From Chthonobacter albigriseus (GTDB lineage Bacteria > Pseudomonadota > Alphaproteobacteria > Rhizobiales > Pleomorphomonadaceae), in NCBI RefSeq assembly GCF_013839445.1, contig NZ_JACDIT010000007.1:124001-188000 (forward strand): DNA of 64,000 nt, read 5' to 3'. Each line of letters begins with the position of its first letter. Within the stretch, counting starts at the first letter, position 1. The notes under the pieces are model-generated. The model made no database searches. It was given only the letters and a program-made list of their open reading frames with translations, and had not been told where the DNA came from. This document shows positions 10,234 to 18,369 of the stretch, one piece after another. A program made the translations under genes and the position numbers.

Positions 10234-11859
10234 ATGGAGTACGGCGTGAGCGGTCTTATGATGCGATGGGCAAGGGTGATCGCAGCCGCGGGATTCGTGG
10301 CGGCCGGTCCCGTTCTCATCTCCGAATACATCTTCGACCACCACGCGCTGTCGCAGAGCCGGAGCGAAACGCGCGCGCTTGCCGACCGCTACCTGGAGCG
10401 GACCGAGACTGTGGTTGCCGAAAGCCTCGGCGAGTTGCAGGCGCTGCGGGAAAAACAGCATACCTCCTGCGTGCTGGCCGATCGGCAGGCCTACGGTACG
10501 GCTGCTTTCGCATCAGCCTTCGTGCAGCAGATCGGCGTGGCCGACGCGAGCGGAACGTTGATCTGCGGCGAGCCGATGGGCTCTCTGGCCCAGCCGATCC
10601 GGCTTCCCGCCAGCGAACGCGGCGATCCCTCGGTGATGCTCGGGATCCTGAACGGACCGAAGAAGGATCGCCAGGCCGTCATCACGCTGCGGGTTTCGGA
10701 AGAGACGCGGCTGATCGCCCGCATACGGCGCGAAAGCCTCGACCTGCAAGCAGGGCCCGAATACCTGATCGACCACACCACGATCGGCATCTTCCTCGAC
10801 GACGGCGCGGAGTGGATGTCGATCGCCGAGAACTGGACGCCCGAGAAGGAGGCGGACGCGGTAACGGAGACGCTCACCTCGGCGCGCTATCCGATCCGGA
10901 TTATCGTCGCCACGTCCGCCTCGGCGGCCCGGGCGACCATGGCGCCGCTGAAGACGATCGTGCTCATCGTGTCGATCTTCGGTGGATTCAGCGTCTTCAT
11001 CGCCGGGCTCTGGCTTTCCTGGGGCAAGGACGGCAGTGGCGACGTGTTCACCCGGGCGGTGGAGAACCGCGAGTTCGTGCCCTACTACCAGCCCGTGTTC
11101 GACCTGTTCACCGGCGAGCTGAAGGGATGCGAGGTTCTGGTCCGCTGGATCAAGCCGGACGGCTCGATGGTGCCGCCGGGACAATTCCTGCCCTATGCGG
11201 AGGCCACCGGCCTGATCCGGGACATCACACGGCAGCTGATGGTGCAGACGGTGGACGACTGCGGCGCACTTTATGCGGCAGGCAGAACGCTGAAGCTCTC
11301 GATCAACCTGACAGCGATGCACTTCGTCGACCTGGAGATCGTCGACGATATCCGCCTGATATATGCCGACAGCGGCATCTCCTACGACCAGCTCTGCTTC
11401 GAGGTCACCGAGCAGAACCCGCTCAAGGATCTTGCGCTTTCACGGACGATCATCGGGCGCATCCAGGCGCTCGGCGCCTCCGTGGCGCTCGACGATGTGG
11501 GGACGGGCCACGGCGGCCTCGCGTACCTGCAAAAGCTCGGCGTCGATATCATCAAGATCGACAAGATGTTCATCGACAACCTCGCCACCGACCATTCCTC
11601 GCAGACCATTGTGGAGACGCTGGTCGAACTCGGCACACAGCTCGGGCTGGGCATCATCGCGGAGGGCGTCGAGACGGTGGAGCAGGTGGAACAGTTGAAG
11701 CGGATCGGCGTCTCGACAGCGCAAGGGTACCTCTTCGCCAAGCCGCTTCCAGCCGCCGCCTTCCTGGAACTCGCCTGGAAGATGATGGAGGGTGAAGCCC
11801 CGTCGGCATCGCCTGAAGACGTCACGCCGGAGAAAACCGAACGGGCCGATGCAGCGTAA
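10234..11859 (+). CDS. Membrane-anchored EAL-domain c-di-GMP phosphodiesterase
   Basis: The 541-residue protein should hydrolyse cyclic di-GMP at the inner membrane. An N-terminal helix (about residues 12-30), a periplasmic stretch with two cysteines (TSCVLAD and LICGEP) and a second helix (about 248-268) precede a C-terminal EAL domain, the layout of CSS-motif redox-sensing phosphodiesterases. The signature reads EVL instead of EAL (GCEVLVRW). The other catalytic and metal residues look intact: Asn in LSINLTAMHF, Glu in CFEVTEQ, DDVGTGHGG of loop 6, Lys in IIKIDKMF and Glu in AEGVET. Activity is therefore likely. In-frame alternative starts are TTG 10213 and ATG 10258. Confidence 0.9.
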   Translation: MEYGVSGLMMRWARVIAAAGFVAAGPVLISEYIFDHHALSQSRSETRALADRYLERTETVVAESLGELQALREKQHTSCVLADRQAYGTAAFASAFVQQIGVADASGTLICGEPMGSLAQPIRLPASERGDPSVMLGILNGPKKDRQAVITLRVSEETRLIARIRRESLDLQAGPEYLIDHTTIGIFLDDGAEWMSIAENWTPEKEADAVTETLTSARYPIRIIVATSASAARATMAPLKTIVLIVSIFGGFSVFIAGLWLSWGKDGSGDVFTRAVENREFVPYYQPVFDLFTGELKGCEVLVRWIKPDGSMVPPGQFLPYAEATGLIRDITRQLMVQTVDDCGALYAAGRTLKLSINLTAMHFVDLEIVDDIRLIYADSGISYDQLCFEVTEQNPLKDLALSRTIIGRIQALGASVALDDVGTGHGGLAYLQKLGVDIIKIDKMFIDNLATDHSSQTIVETLVELGTQLGLGIIAEGVETVEQVEQLKRIGVSTAQGYLFAKPLPAAAFLELAWKMMEGEAPSASPEDVTPEKTERADAA

Positions 11860-11904
11860 TGACGGATACTCTTCCGTAAGAGGCTCCGACCCGCAGGTGC
11901 CTGC

Positions 11905-12474
11905 ATGCCAACCCGCCGTGAATTCGTCGCCACCGCCCTTTGTCTCGGCCTGCTGCCGCAACGCGGCTTGGCGGCGCCCGCCATGTCGACCGGAGGGGCG
12001 CACCGCTTCCAGTTCATCGGTATCGACGGCGCGCCGATGCCGCTTTCGGCCTACGCCGGGCGTCTTCTCCTGGTCGTCAACACGGCATCGCGCTGCGCCT
12101 ACACGCCCCAATACCGGGACCTGGAGGCGCTCTGGGACCTCTATGGCGCGCGTGGGCTGACGGTGATCGGCACGCCTTCGAACGATTTCGGCGGTCAGGA
12201 GCCGAAGTCGGAGCAGGAGATCCAAGGATTTTGCAGCGGTGAGTACGGCGTCAGCTTCCCGCTGACCGAAAAGATCCATGTGCGCGGGCCGCTGGCGCAT
12301 CCGTTCTATCGGTGGGCGGAGACGGAGGCGGGGTTTGGAAACGCGCCGGGCTGGAACTTCCACAAATATCTGATCGGCGCCGACGGCCGCCTGATCGCGG
12401 CGTTCCCCTCGGCGATGAACCCGCAGGACCCGCGACTGGTGGCTGCCATCAAAGCCCATCTGCCGGCCGGTTGA
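11905..12474 (+). CDS. Exported glutathione peroxidase-family protein
   Basis: This 189-residue thioredoxin-fold peroxidase reduces peroxides through a catalytic cysteine, probably with thioredoxin as donor. Conserved positions are Cys in VNTASRCAYTPQY, Gln in NDFGGQEP, and Trp-Asn in PGWNFHKYL. Unlike most bacterial members, which are cytoplasmic and about 160 residues, it has an N-terminal extension with TRREF and a hydrophobic stretch ending LAAPA. This looks like a twin-arginine-type or Sec signal, so a periplasmic location is inferred. It lies 45 bases after the EAL gene and is followed by a strong terminator at 12480. Confidence 0.88.
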   Translation: MPTRREFVATALCLGLLPQRGLAAPAMSTGGAHRFQFIGIDGAPMPLSAYAGRLLLVVNTASRCAYTPQYRDLEALWDLYGARGLTVIGTPSNDFGGQEPKSEQEIQGFCSGEYGVSFPLTEKIHVRGPLAHPFYRWAETEAGFGNAPGWNFHKYLIGADGRLIAAFPSAMNPQDPRLVAAIKAHLPAG

Positions 12475-12479
12475 ATGGA

Positions 12480-12511
12480 AAAGGGCCGGCCCGAGGGCCG
12501 GCCCTTTGTCT
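12480..12511 (+). terminator. Intrinsic terminator after the GPx-like gene
   Basis: A perfect 11-bp stem, AAAGGGCCGGC (12480-12490) with GCCGGCCCTTT (12497-12507), has a 6-base loop and is followed by GTCTTTG. The A-rich left arm makes it usable for the convergent gene ending at 12530 as well. Confidence 0.85.
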
Positions 12512-12529
12512 TTGGAGCGTGTCCGCCGT

Positions 12530-13075
12530 TCAGCGGCAGAAGTGACGCTGGCCGTCGTAGCCCATGAAGGTTCCGGTCCGGGGGTCGAACGACCGGTAGC
12601 GCGACGAACAGTAGCTCATGTAGCCAGCCGAGAAAGGTGCGTAGCCGGCAGCCGGAGGCGCGCTGACGACATTGCCGCCGCCACCGCCGAATCCGCCTTG
12701 AGCAAGTACGCCGCCGAGCAGCGCGCCGGCTGCCAAGCCGCCAAGGCCGGCCGCGAGGTCATCCCGGTCGCGGTGGCGGCGCCAATACCGGCGGTCGCGG
12801 TCGCGATCACGGTCGCGATAGATGCGGCGCGGGCTGTCGTAGTCTCGCTTGCCATTGTAGTAGCCGTCAAAACTGCGGTGGCGACGCCAGCGCCAGTCGT
12901 CGTGGTCAACTTGCGTGACGATCCCAGGCCTGGCCAGATCGAGGTTGAGGCCGACCGACGCGGCGTGGGCGGGTGCGGACGGCAGGGCCAACGAACCCAG
13001 CGTCATCACGCCCGTGACCGCGGCGATCACGAGACTGCGGGCGCTGACCTGTGATTTGGTACGCGAATGGAACAT
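12530..13075 (-). CDS. BA14K family protein
   Basis: This 181-residue exported protein has a long signal peptide ending near APAHAAS. A central very basic, acidic-alternating stretch (arginine-aspartate dipeptides) and a glycine-rich stretch (LAAGLGGLAAGALLGG) follow. The C-terminal signature has two cysteines (YCSSRYRSFDPRTGTF and YDGQRHFC), characteristic of the BA14K family known from Brucella as an immunoreactive, lectin-like surface protein and common in Rhizobiales. GGGAG precedes the start. It shares a bidirectional terminator with the convergent GPx-like gene. Confidence 0.85.
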   Translation of the reverse strand: MFHSRTKSQVSARSLVIAAVTGVMTLGSLALPSAPAHAASVGLNLDLARPGIVTQVDHDDWRWRRHRSFDGYYNGKRDYDSPRRIYRDRDRDRDRRYWRRHRDRDDLAAGLGGLAAGALLGGVLAQGGFGGGGGNVVSAPPAAGYAPFSAGYMSYCSSRYRSFDPRTGTFMGYDGQRHFCR

Positions 13076-13274
13076 CCGAAACTCCCATCCGGCTGCCGGC
13101 GCACATCTTTCGTGCCGGGAGCCGTTCTATAGGGGTGGTGGCCGCGTCCATTGGACGGGATGCGGCATCCTTGGATGTTCAACGTCCGGCAGCCGGCGGC
13201 GTTCCGCTCAGCTGGCGTTCACACTTTCGGGACCTGTACGGGGAAGCCGCGCCAGGGCTTTCTCGCGGGTCCGT

Positions 13275-13550
13275 TCAGAACGTGGACGGTGCTTCGCTTG
13301 CGAGCGCGTCGAAGGTTTCGACGTTGCGGCAGAAACCAGGGGCGTGTTCGGCGCCCGCCAGGGCGGCGATATCCAGCCAGTGCCGGCAATCGTCCCGGTC
13401 TGTGCATCCCTCGCAGCGGCCGGCAGCTGCTTTCCTCGCCTCGCCGGCCAATGCGCCGTCCACGCCAAGGACATGGATCATCTCCCGCATCAGCACGGGT
13501 TCACCGGACTGGATTTCGACGGCGACGGACTTCTGCGAAAGGGTTGACAT
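13275..13550 (-). CDS. DUF6455-like small cysteine-containing protein
   Basis: A 91-residue cytoplasmic protein whose C-terminal half matches the DUF6455 pattern: MREMIHVLGVD, then a CEGCTDRDDCRHWL cysteine cluster, then a final APGFCRN motif. Four conserved cysteines suggest metal or haem binding or redox sensing; the function is unknown. The ATG at 13550 is chosen because GGAGG lies five bases upstream; the frame is open further upstream but lacks a ribosome site. A perfect FNR/FixK-type box lies about 75 bases upstream of the start, implying expression under low oxygen. Confidence 0.75.
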   Translation of the reverse strand: MSTLSQKSVAVEIQSGEPVLMREMIHVLGVDGALAGEARKAAAGRCEGCTDRDDCRHWLDIAALAGAEHAPGFCRNVETFDALASEAPSTF

Positions 13551-13617
13551 CTGCGCCTCCAAGGCTCCGGCCGATGAGTGACCTGATACAGCGTCGCGCC
13601 CTCCTGAGAGATCAGCG

Positions 13618-13631
13618 TTGATCTGGATCAA
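13618..13631. promoter_or_regulatory. FNR/FixK-type operator (TTGAT-N4-ATCAA)
   Basis: TTGATCTGGATCAA is a perfect match to the FNR/FixK consensus. Its centre is about 74 bases upstream of the DUF6455 start and about 150 upstream of the divergent CDF gene. A position near -40 of a promoter for the minus-strand gene would suit activation. Confidence 0.75.
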
Positions 13632-13773
13632 GCGGGCAGGGGGGAATCGGCGGGACAAGTGCTGAAACGCCCGCATCAATGCTCAGGGGGCCTGATCGTC
13701 CGTGGCGTTTTTCGATGAGCGATGATACTCCGACGCCGGACACGGCCGGGTGGTCGTATCGGGGAGCCTTGCC

Positions 13774-14661
13774 TTGGAACAAACTCTCAAGCTGGCGATC
13801 GGGAGCCTGCTGGTCGGTTGTGCCGTCCTTGGACTGAAGACGCTCGCCTACCTCATGACCGGCAGCATCGCGCTCTACTCGGACGCCCTGGAGAGCATCA
13901 TCAACGTGGCGGCTGCGCTGGCCGCCTTGATCGCCGTCCGGCTCAGCGCCAAGCCTGCCGACGCGAACCACCCCTACGGGCACCACAAGGCCGAATACTT
14001 CTCGGCGGTGCTGGAGGGCGTTCTGATCGTGGTGGCGGCGCTCGCGATCTTCCGGGAAGCCTATCTGGGGTACCTCGCGCCGAAGCCCCTCGACGTCTCT
14101 GCGGAAGGACTCCTGGTCAACGGCCTGGCAAGTACGATCAACGCCGTGTGGGCCTTCGTCCTGATCCATCGCGGCCGTTTCCTTCGCTCGCCCGCCCTGG
14201 TCGCGGACGGCCGGCATCTGCTGACGGACGTGCTGTCGTCGATCGGGGTCCTGCTAGGCCTGGGTGTGGCGACGCTGACCGGTTGGGCCGTGCTGGATCC
14301 GGTTCTCGGCGGCTTGGTCGCGATCAACATCCTGTGGTCCGGATGGAGCCTCGTCACCGATTCGATCGGCGGTCTGATGGACGCCGCGGCACCGCCTGAG
14401 GAGTTGGAGAAGATCCGGCTCATCATATCCCGCTCGGCGGAAGGGGCGATCGAAGCGCACGACGTGCGGACCCGGCACGCGGGCAAGGTCACCTTCATCG
14501 ACTTCCATCTCGTCGTCGATGGTGAGAAGACGGTGACGGAGGCGCACGAGATCTGCGACCGGGTTGAAGCAGCGCTGAAGGCCGCCATCGGGCCGGCGGT
14601 CATCAGCATCCACGTGGAGCCCGACACGAAGGCCAAGCATTCGGGCGTCCTGGTCATCTGA
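13774..14661 (+). CDS. Cation diffusion facilitator (CDF) family metal exporter
   Basis: About 295 residues form a proton-driven exporter of divalent metals (Zn, Fe, Mn, Co or Cd) at the inner membrane. Six hydrophobic segments are visible in the first 200 residues. The metal site signatures are YSDALESIIN in TM2, the HPYGHHKAEYFSA loop, and ADGRHLLTDV in TM5. The cytoplasmic C-terminal domain carries the usual histidines (HDVRTRHAGK and IDFHLVVDG). A TTG start at 13774 with GGGGAG seven bases upstream is preferred over GTG 13750. The substrate cannot be read from sequence. Confidence 0.92.
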   Translation: MEQTLKLAIGSLLVGCAVLGLKTLAYLMTGSIALYSDALESIINVAAALAALIAVRLSAKPADANHPYGHHKAEYFSAVLEGVLIVVAALAIFREAYLGYLAPKPLDVSAEGLLVNGLASTINAVWAFVLIHRGRFLRSPALVADGRHLLTDVLSSIGVLLGLGVATLTGWAVLDPVLGGLVAINILWSGWSLVTDSIGGLMDAAAPPEELEKIRLIISRSAEGAIEAHDVRTRHAGKVTFIDFHLVVDGEKTVTEAHEICDRVEAALKAAIGPAVISIHVEPDTKAKHSGVLVI

Positions 14662-14708
14662 CGCGGACGGTCGCGTCGGATGCTTCGTGCCCGCGGTGAG
14701 GGAGCGAC

Positions 14709-14987
14709 ATGACCGCCAAACCGATGGTTTCGATCACCTATTGTCGGCAATGCCAGTGGCTTCTGCGCGCCGCGTGGATGGCGCAGGAGCTCCTCTCAAC
14801 TTTTTCGGAGGAGCTCGCACAGGTTGCACTCGTCCCTGGGACCGGCGGTGTTTTCCAAATCGCTGTCGATGGGGTGATAGTCTGGGATCGATCCCAGGAT
14901 GGAGGGTTCCCCGACGTCAAGTCCCTGAAGCAGCGAGTACGCGACGCGATCGACCCAGAACTGGCGCTTGGTCACATCGACCGATAG
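14709..14987 (+). CDS. SelT/SelW/SelH (Rdx) family protein, Cys-containing
   Basis: A 92-residue thioredoxin-like protein. The N-terminal beta strand and CxxC motif (ISITYC-type start, with CRQC at residues 12-15) and the later GGVFQI and DRSQDGGFPD blocks are those of the SelW/Rdx family; the selenocysteine of eukaryotic members is replaced by cysteine. It probably takes part in thiol-disulfide exchange. GAGGGAGCGAC precedes the ATG. It starts 47 bases after the CDF gene on the same strand, so they may be co-transcribed. Confidence 0.85.
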   Translation: MTAKPMVSITYCRQCQWLLRAAWMAQELLSTFSEELAQVALVPGTGGVFQIAVDGVIVWDRSQDGGFPDVKSLKQRVRDAIDPELALGHIDR

Positions 14988-15047
14988 TCCAAGAGCAAGA
15001 CCGCACCATAGGCTCGCCCGGTCTCGCTTTAGGTTTGCGGCGAATAT

Positions 15048-15062
15048 TGGTAATTATTACCA
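15048..15062. promoter_or_regulatory. Perfect 15-bp palindrome, candidate operator
   Basis: TGGTAAT-T-ATTACCA lies in an unusually AT-rich stretch 215 bases before the LysR-type gene. It has no T-run downstream, so an operator is more likely than a terminator. Which protein binds it is unknown. Confidence 0.45.
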
Positions 15063-15276
15063 TAGTCTGTACTGAAGGCCAACGGCACAAATCGTCTTTT
15101 CAGTTGCAGGATTCGTCATTTCAAGTAGGCTGTTTTTTGCACAAGACGAAAAAAACGGCTGCAACGTCGAACGGGGACAGCGCTCATCACATTCCTGATG
15201 GCCGGCGGGGACTTTTCCCGTGCCGGGCGTGTGCTGTTCGGGCGGGTGTAGCCGGATCAGGTGGGGAGATCGATCG

Positions 15277-16056
15277 GTGAGGACTCAGGACATCGAGATC
15301 ATATTGGGCATTTGCGAGCGGGGATCTTTCTCAAAGGTTGCAGAGTCCATCGGCATATCCCAGCCGGCCGTGTCTTTGGCGGTGAAGCGCATGGAAGAGG
15401 AGTTCGGTTTCCGCTTCTTCGACCGTGCAGGTCCGCAGGTTTCCGTTTCCCAGGATGGCAAGCGCGTGTTGCCGACGCTGCAGCGGGTGATGGATCTGCT
15501 GGCTGACATCAAAAGCCACCGCGCCCGCAGCGCGACTTTCAAGCTCGGACTGTCCCCGATCCTCAGCGGCCGTGATGTGGCCCAGATGTTCGATCAGGTC
15601 GACCGCGACAGTTTCCACGCCTATTCGGTAGAATTCCTTGATAGCGTCAACGTTGTCGCCCGCACGGATTTCGACGTCCGGGTCGTCGTCCCCACGTTGC
15701 GCAGGCGATCCTCCTTCTACGTCGATCTCCAGACGATCTGGATCGGCGCCAACAACGGGGTCTTCATCCAGTCGACCCAGGAGTCCGACCTGTGGCAGCG
15801 TGCCCGGCACGTGCTGCTCGACCATGGGATTGAAGTGAAGAAGACGCTGGAAGTGAACGACTGCGGGTACGCATATCACCTGGCGTCCTCCGGTGCGGGC
15901 TTCTCTCCCTGCGTGCTGACCCACCACAATGCCTTCAAAGATTTCGAATTGAGCAAATTGCCGCCGCTTCCGCCGACCCGACTGGACATATTCGCGCCGC
16001 CGGAGCTTGCGATCGTTCTCCGCAACTCGCTGTCTTCCCAGCAAGTCGCCGCCTAG
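15277..16056 (+). CDS. LysR-family transcriptional regulator (short)
   Basis: The N-terminal winged helix (VRTQDIEIILGICERGSF, then ISQPAVSLAVKRMEEEFG) is typical of LysR regulators. The effector domain is short and divergent: 259 residues in total, against about 300 for the family. The C-terminal part contains short motifs such as DFDVRVVVP and GAGFSPCVLTHHN. A GTG at 15277 with GGGGAG eight bases upstream is chosen; an in-frame ATG-like extension to 15220 lacks a ribosome site. No neighbouring metabolic gene shows its target. Confidence 0.85.
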   Translation: MRTQDIEIILGICERGSFSKVAESIGISQPAVSLAVKRMEEEFGFRFFDRAGPQVSVSQDGKRVLPTLQRVMDLLADIKSHRARSATFKLGLSPILSGRDVAQMFDQVDRDSFHAYSVEFLDSVNVVARTDFDVRVVVPTLRRRSSFYVDLQTIWIGANNGVFIQSTQESDLWQRARHVLLDHGIEVKKTLEVNDCGYAYHLASSGAGFSPCVLTHHNAFKDFELSKLPPLPPTRLDIFAPPELAIVLRNSLSSQQVAA

Positions 16057-16280
16057 CGGTTCGACTTGCAATCTCATCGATCTCAATGAAAAGCGATCGC
16101 GTGCCTGAGGTCGCTTGGACAGAGTAGCGCTTGTATTCGACTAGGTATTGTTGACCTTCAGCTTCATCGCAACAGCATGTTCGCTAGGAGAAGCAGTCGG
16201 TAGTACAATCCCGAATTTCGCGCTGTATCAGATTAATTTATTCTCTTCGTTAGTCGTCTGACGGTGCGGAGAGCGCGATA

Positions 16281-16472
16281 ATGAGTGTGGTGGACACGGC
16301 TCGACTGATTTCCCGGTTCACCTCGATCCTGGCCGAAGAGGCCGACCGGAACGAGATGCCGTTGCTCGCCCAACTGCTCAGGAATGCGGAAGCGGAGGCC
16401 AACGAGCACGTTCCGCTCGTGCCGCCGGCGTTCGAGGATCTGGAAGAGTTCACGGTTTGCCGGGTCCAGTAG
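16281..16472 (+). CDS. Small hypothetical protein (63 aa)
   Basis: A 63-residue, acidic, probably helical protein (MSVVDTARLISRFTSILAEE onward) with one cysteine near the end. GGAGAG stands seven bases before the ATG, and the 220 bases upstream are AT-rich, consistent with a promoter. I do not recognise a family. It converges with the DUF4010 gene, whose stop is at 16489. Confidence 0.6.
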   Translation: MSVVDTARLISRFTSILAEEADRNEMPLLAQLLRNAEAEANEHVPLVPPAFEDLEEFTVCRVQ

Positions 16473-16488
16473 GCACGGACTAGGCGCG

Positions 16489-17733
16489 TCAGTCCCAGGC
16501 CAGGGCGCCGGCCGTCACCGCGGCGACACTGATCGCGGTCACCGTCATCCCAAGGCGCAACCCTCCGGCCGACGTCGCCATCACCGCCTTTGCCAGTGTA
16601 TTCACGGTGAGCGCGATCGCGATCGCTTCGGAAGCCGTACCGATCGAAAGTTCGCCGCCGGACAGGCGCGCCATGGAGATCGTCACGGCGTCCACGTCGG
16701 CGATCCCGGAGAGGGCGGCGAGCAGCACGACCCCGGCATCGCCCGCCGTCTCGCGCGCGATTCCCGTGCCGACCAGGACGAGCGCGATAAAGGCGGCGAG
16801 CTTGAGGGCGGTGCCGATCTCCAGCGGGTTGCTGATCGCAAGGTCGGTGCGGGTGTCCTTCGCCCCGATCAGGAACAGGAAAGCGGAACCGGCCGCCAGC
16901 GTGCCGGCTGCAGTGGCCAGGGGAATCAGAAGAGGTTCCACGAGGTCGCGGTTCAGGGCGGCGGCAACGACGACGACGCGAGCAACCATGACGACGCCGG
17001 CCGCCAGGATGCCTCCGGCGAGCAGGCGCCAGGCCGCCGGCTCGGCGCGGGCGAGGCGCGCCAGCGTCAGCGTTGTGGCCGTTGACGAGGCGAGCCCTCC
17101 GGCGATCGACGCCGCCAGGATGCCGAGGCGCTCGCCGAGGACCCGCACGGCGATGTAGCCGCCGAAGGAGATTGCGGCGATGACAATCGCCATGATCCAG
17201 ATCTCCGCCGGATTCAGAACCGACCAGGGGTCGATCGTCCGGTTGGGAAGCACCGGGAGCAGCAGGAACGTCATCGCCAGGAGCGTGAGGACCGCGCGGA
17301 TCTCCTCCCAGCGCAGTCGCTCGACCCAGCCGTGAAGCTGTTCTCGAAGTGCCAGGAGAACCGTCATGGCGACGCCGCAGGCGACAGCGACCCTGAGTTC
17401 TCCGATCCCGGCATAGGCGCCCAGCATGAAGGTGAGCATTCCGGCCACCACCGAGGTGGCGCCCACGTTGTGCTCCAGCCGTGCCTCCAGGAGATGGAAG
17501 GCTGTGAAGGCCGCGACGAAGCCCAGGAAGGCGAAGCCGATTACGAGAGGGTTCGTCGCGGCGCCGACGGCGGCCGAGACACCACCGAGAAGGCCGGACA
17601 AGGCGAAGGTCCGCAACCCTGCGGCACGCTTCTGCTCGTCCTCATCGCGCGTATGCCAGCCGCGCTCCAGGCCGACGAGGAGGCCGATGGCGAGCGCCAC
17701 GGCAAGACGCGTCAGCAGTTCCTGTTCGGACAT
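16489..17733 (-). CDS. MgtC/DUF4010 family membrane protein
   Basis: A polytopic membrane protein of 414 residues with about a dozen hydrophobic segments. The N-terminus carries the MgtC/SapB signature (AIGLLVGLERGW followed by GLRTFALSGLLGG). The larger C-terminal part has DUF4010 features (ASIAGGLASSTATTL and LLAALSGIADVDAVTISMA). The transport function is uncharacterised; a role in ion homeostasis is only inferred. The ATG at 17733 begins the MgtC domain; a longer frame to 17784 adds 17 unlikely residues. Confidence 0.88.
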   Translation of the reverse strand: MSEQELLTRLAVALAIGLLVGLERGWHTRDEDEQKRAAGLRTFALSGLLGGVSAAVGAATNPLVIGFAFLGFVAAFTAFHLLEARLEHNVGATSVVAGMLTFMLGAYAGIGELRVAVACGVAMTVLLALREQLHGWVERLRWEEIRAVLTLLAMTFLLLPVLPNRTIDPWSVLNPAEIWIMAIVIAAISFGGYIAVRVLGERLGILAASIAGGLASSTATTLTLARLARAEPAAWRLLAGGILAAGVVMVARVVVVAAALNRDLVEPLLIPLATAAGTLAAGSAFLFLIGAKDTRTDLAISNPLEIGTALKLAAFIALVLVGTGIARETAGDAGVVLLAALSGIADVDAVTISMARLSGGELSIGTASEAIAIALTVNTLAKAVMATSAGGLRLGMTVTAISVAAVTAGALAWD

Positions 17734-17906
17734 CGGACACCCTGACTTTCGACACGGGGGCAAGCCTAGCGTTTGCGCCGGCACTGCGAAGTCCGCAGCA
17801 TAACGGATCGCCGGCCTTGAATTCGTTGTGAGGCCCGTGCTCGCCGGGTGCCATCACGAAGCCGCGCGCCTATATTCCGGTCGGAGACAGAGCGAGGATC
17901 GTTCAC

Positions 17907-18314
17907 ATGGATGCCAAGATCTACCCCGTCACCCGGACCGACGCGGAATGGAAGGCGCTGCTGACGCCGGAACAGTATCGGGTCATGCGCGCCCACGGGA
18001 CGGAGCGGCCCGGCAGCTGCGCGCTCCTTCATGAAAAGCGACCCGGGCGTTTCACCTGCGTGGGCTGCGGACAGCCGTTGTTCGAAGCGGGCAAGAAGTT
18101 CGAGAGCGGCACGGGCTGGCCGAGCTTCGACACACCTGTCGACGGCGCAGTGGAGACGACCGAGGATCGCAGCCATGGCATGGTGCGGACCGAGGTGCAC
18201 TGCAGCCGCTGCGGCAGCCACCTCGGCCACGTCTTTCCCGATGGCCCGCCGCCCACCTTTCTGCGCTATTGCATCAACGGAGTCGCGATGGATTTCGAAC
18301 CCGCAGCGGATTGA
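17907..18314 (+). CDS. msrB: Peptide-methionine (R)-S-oxide reductase
   Basis: The 135-residue enzyme repairs methionine-R-sulfoxide in proteins. Both zinc CxxC pairs (CVGCGQPLF and [12 protein letters not shown]), the GTGWPSF substrate block and the catalytic cysteine in RYCINGVAM are present. The length is typical. GAGGA precedes the ATG. A Crp/Fnr regulator follows 55 bases later. Confidence 0.96.
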   Translation: MDAKIYPVTRTDAEWKALLTPEQYRVMRAHGTERPGSCALLHEKRPGRFTCVGCGQPLFEAGKKFESGTGWPSFDTPVDGAVETTEDRSHGMVRTEVHCSRCGSHLGHVFPDGPPPTFLRYCINGVAMDFEPAAD

Positions 18315-18369
18315 GCCGCGTCGCCGAACATCCAGGAGCCGCGCGACAGTTGGACACCCGAGGGCACCG

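Noticed and set aside
12760-12850. Apparent tandem repeat (CGGTCGCGGT-type units)
   Set aside because: It is the coding consequence of Arg-Asp dipeptides in the BA14K protein, not a DNA repeat element.
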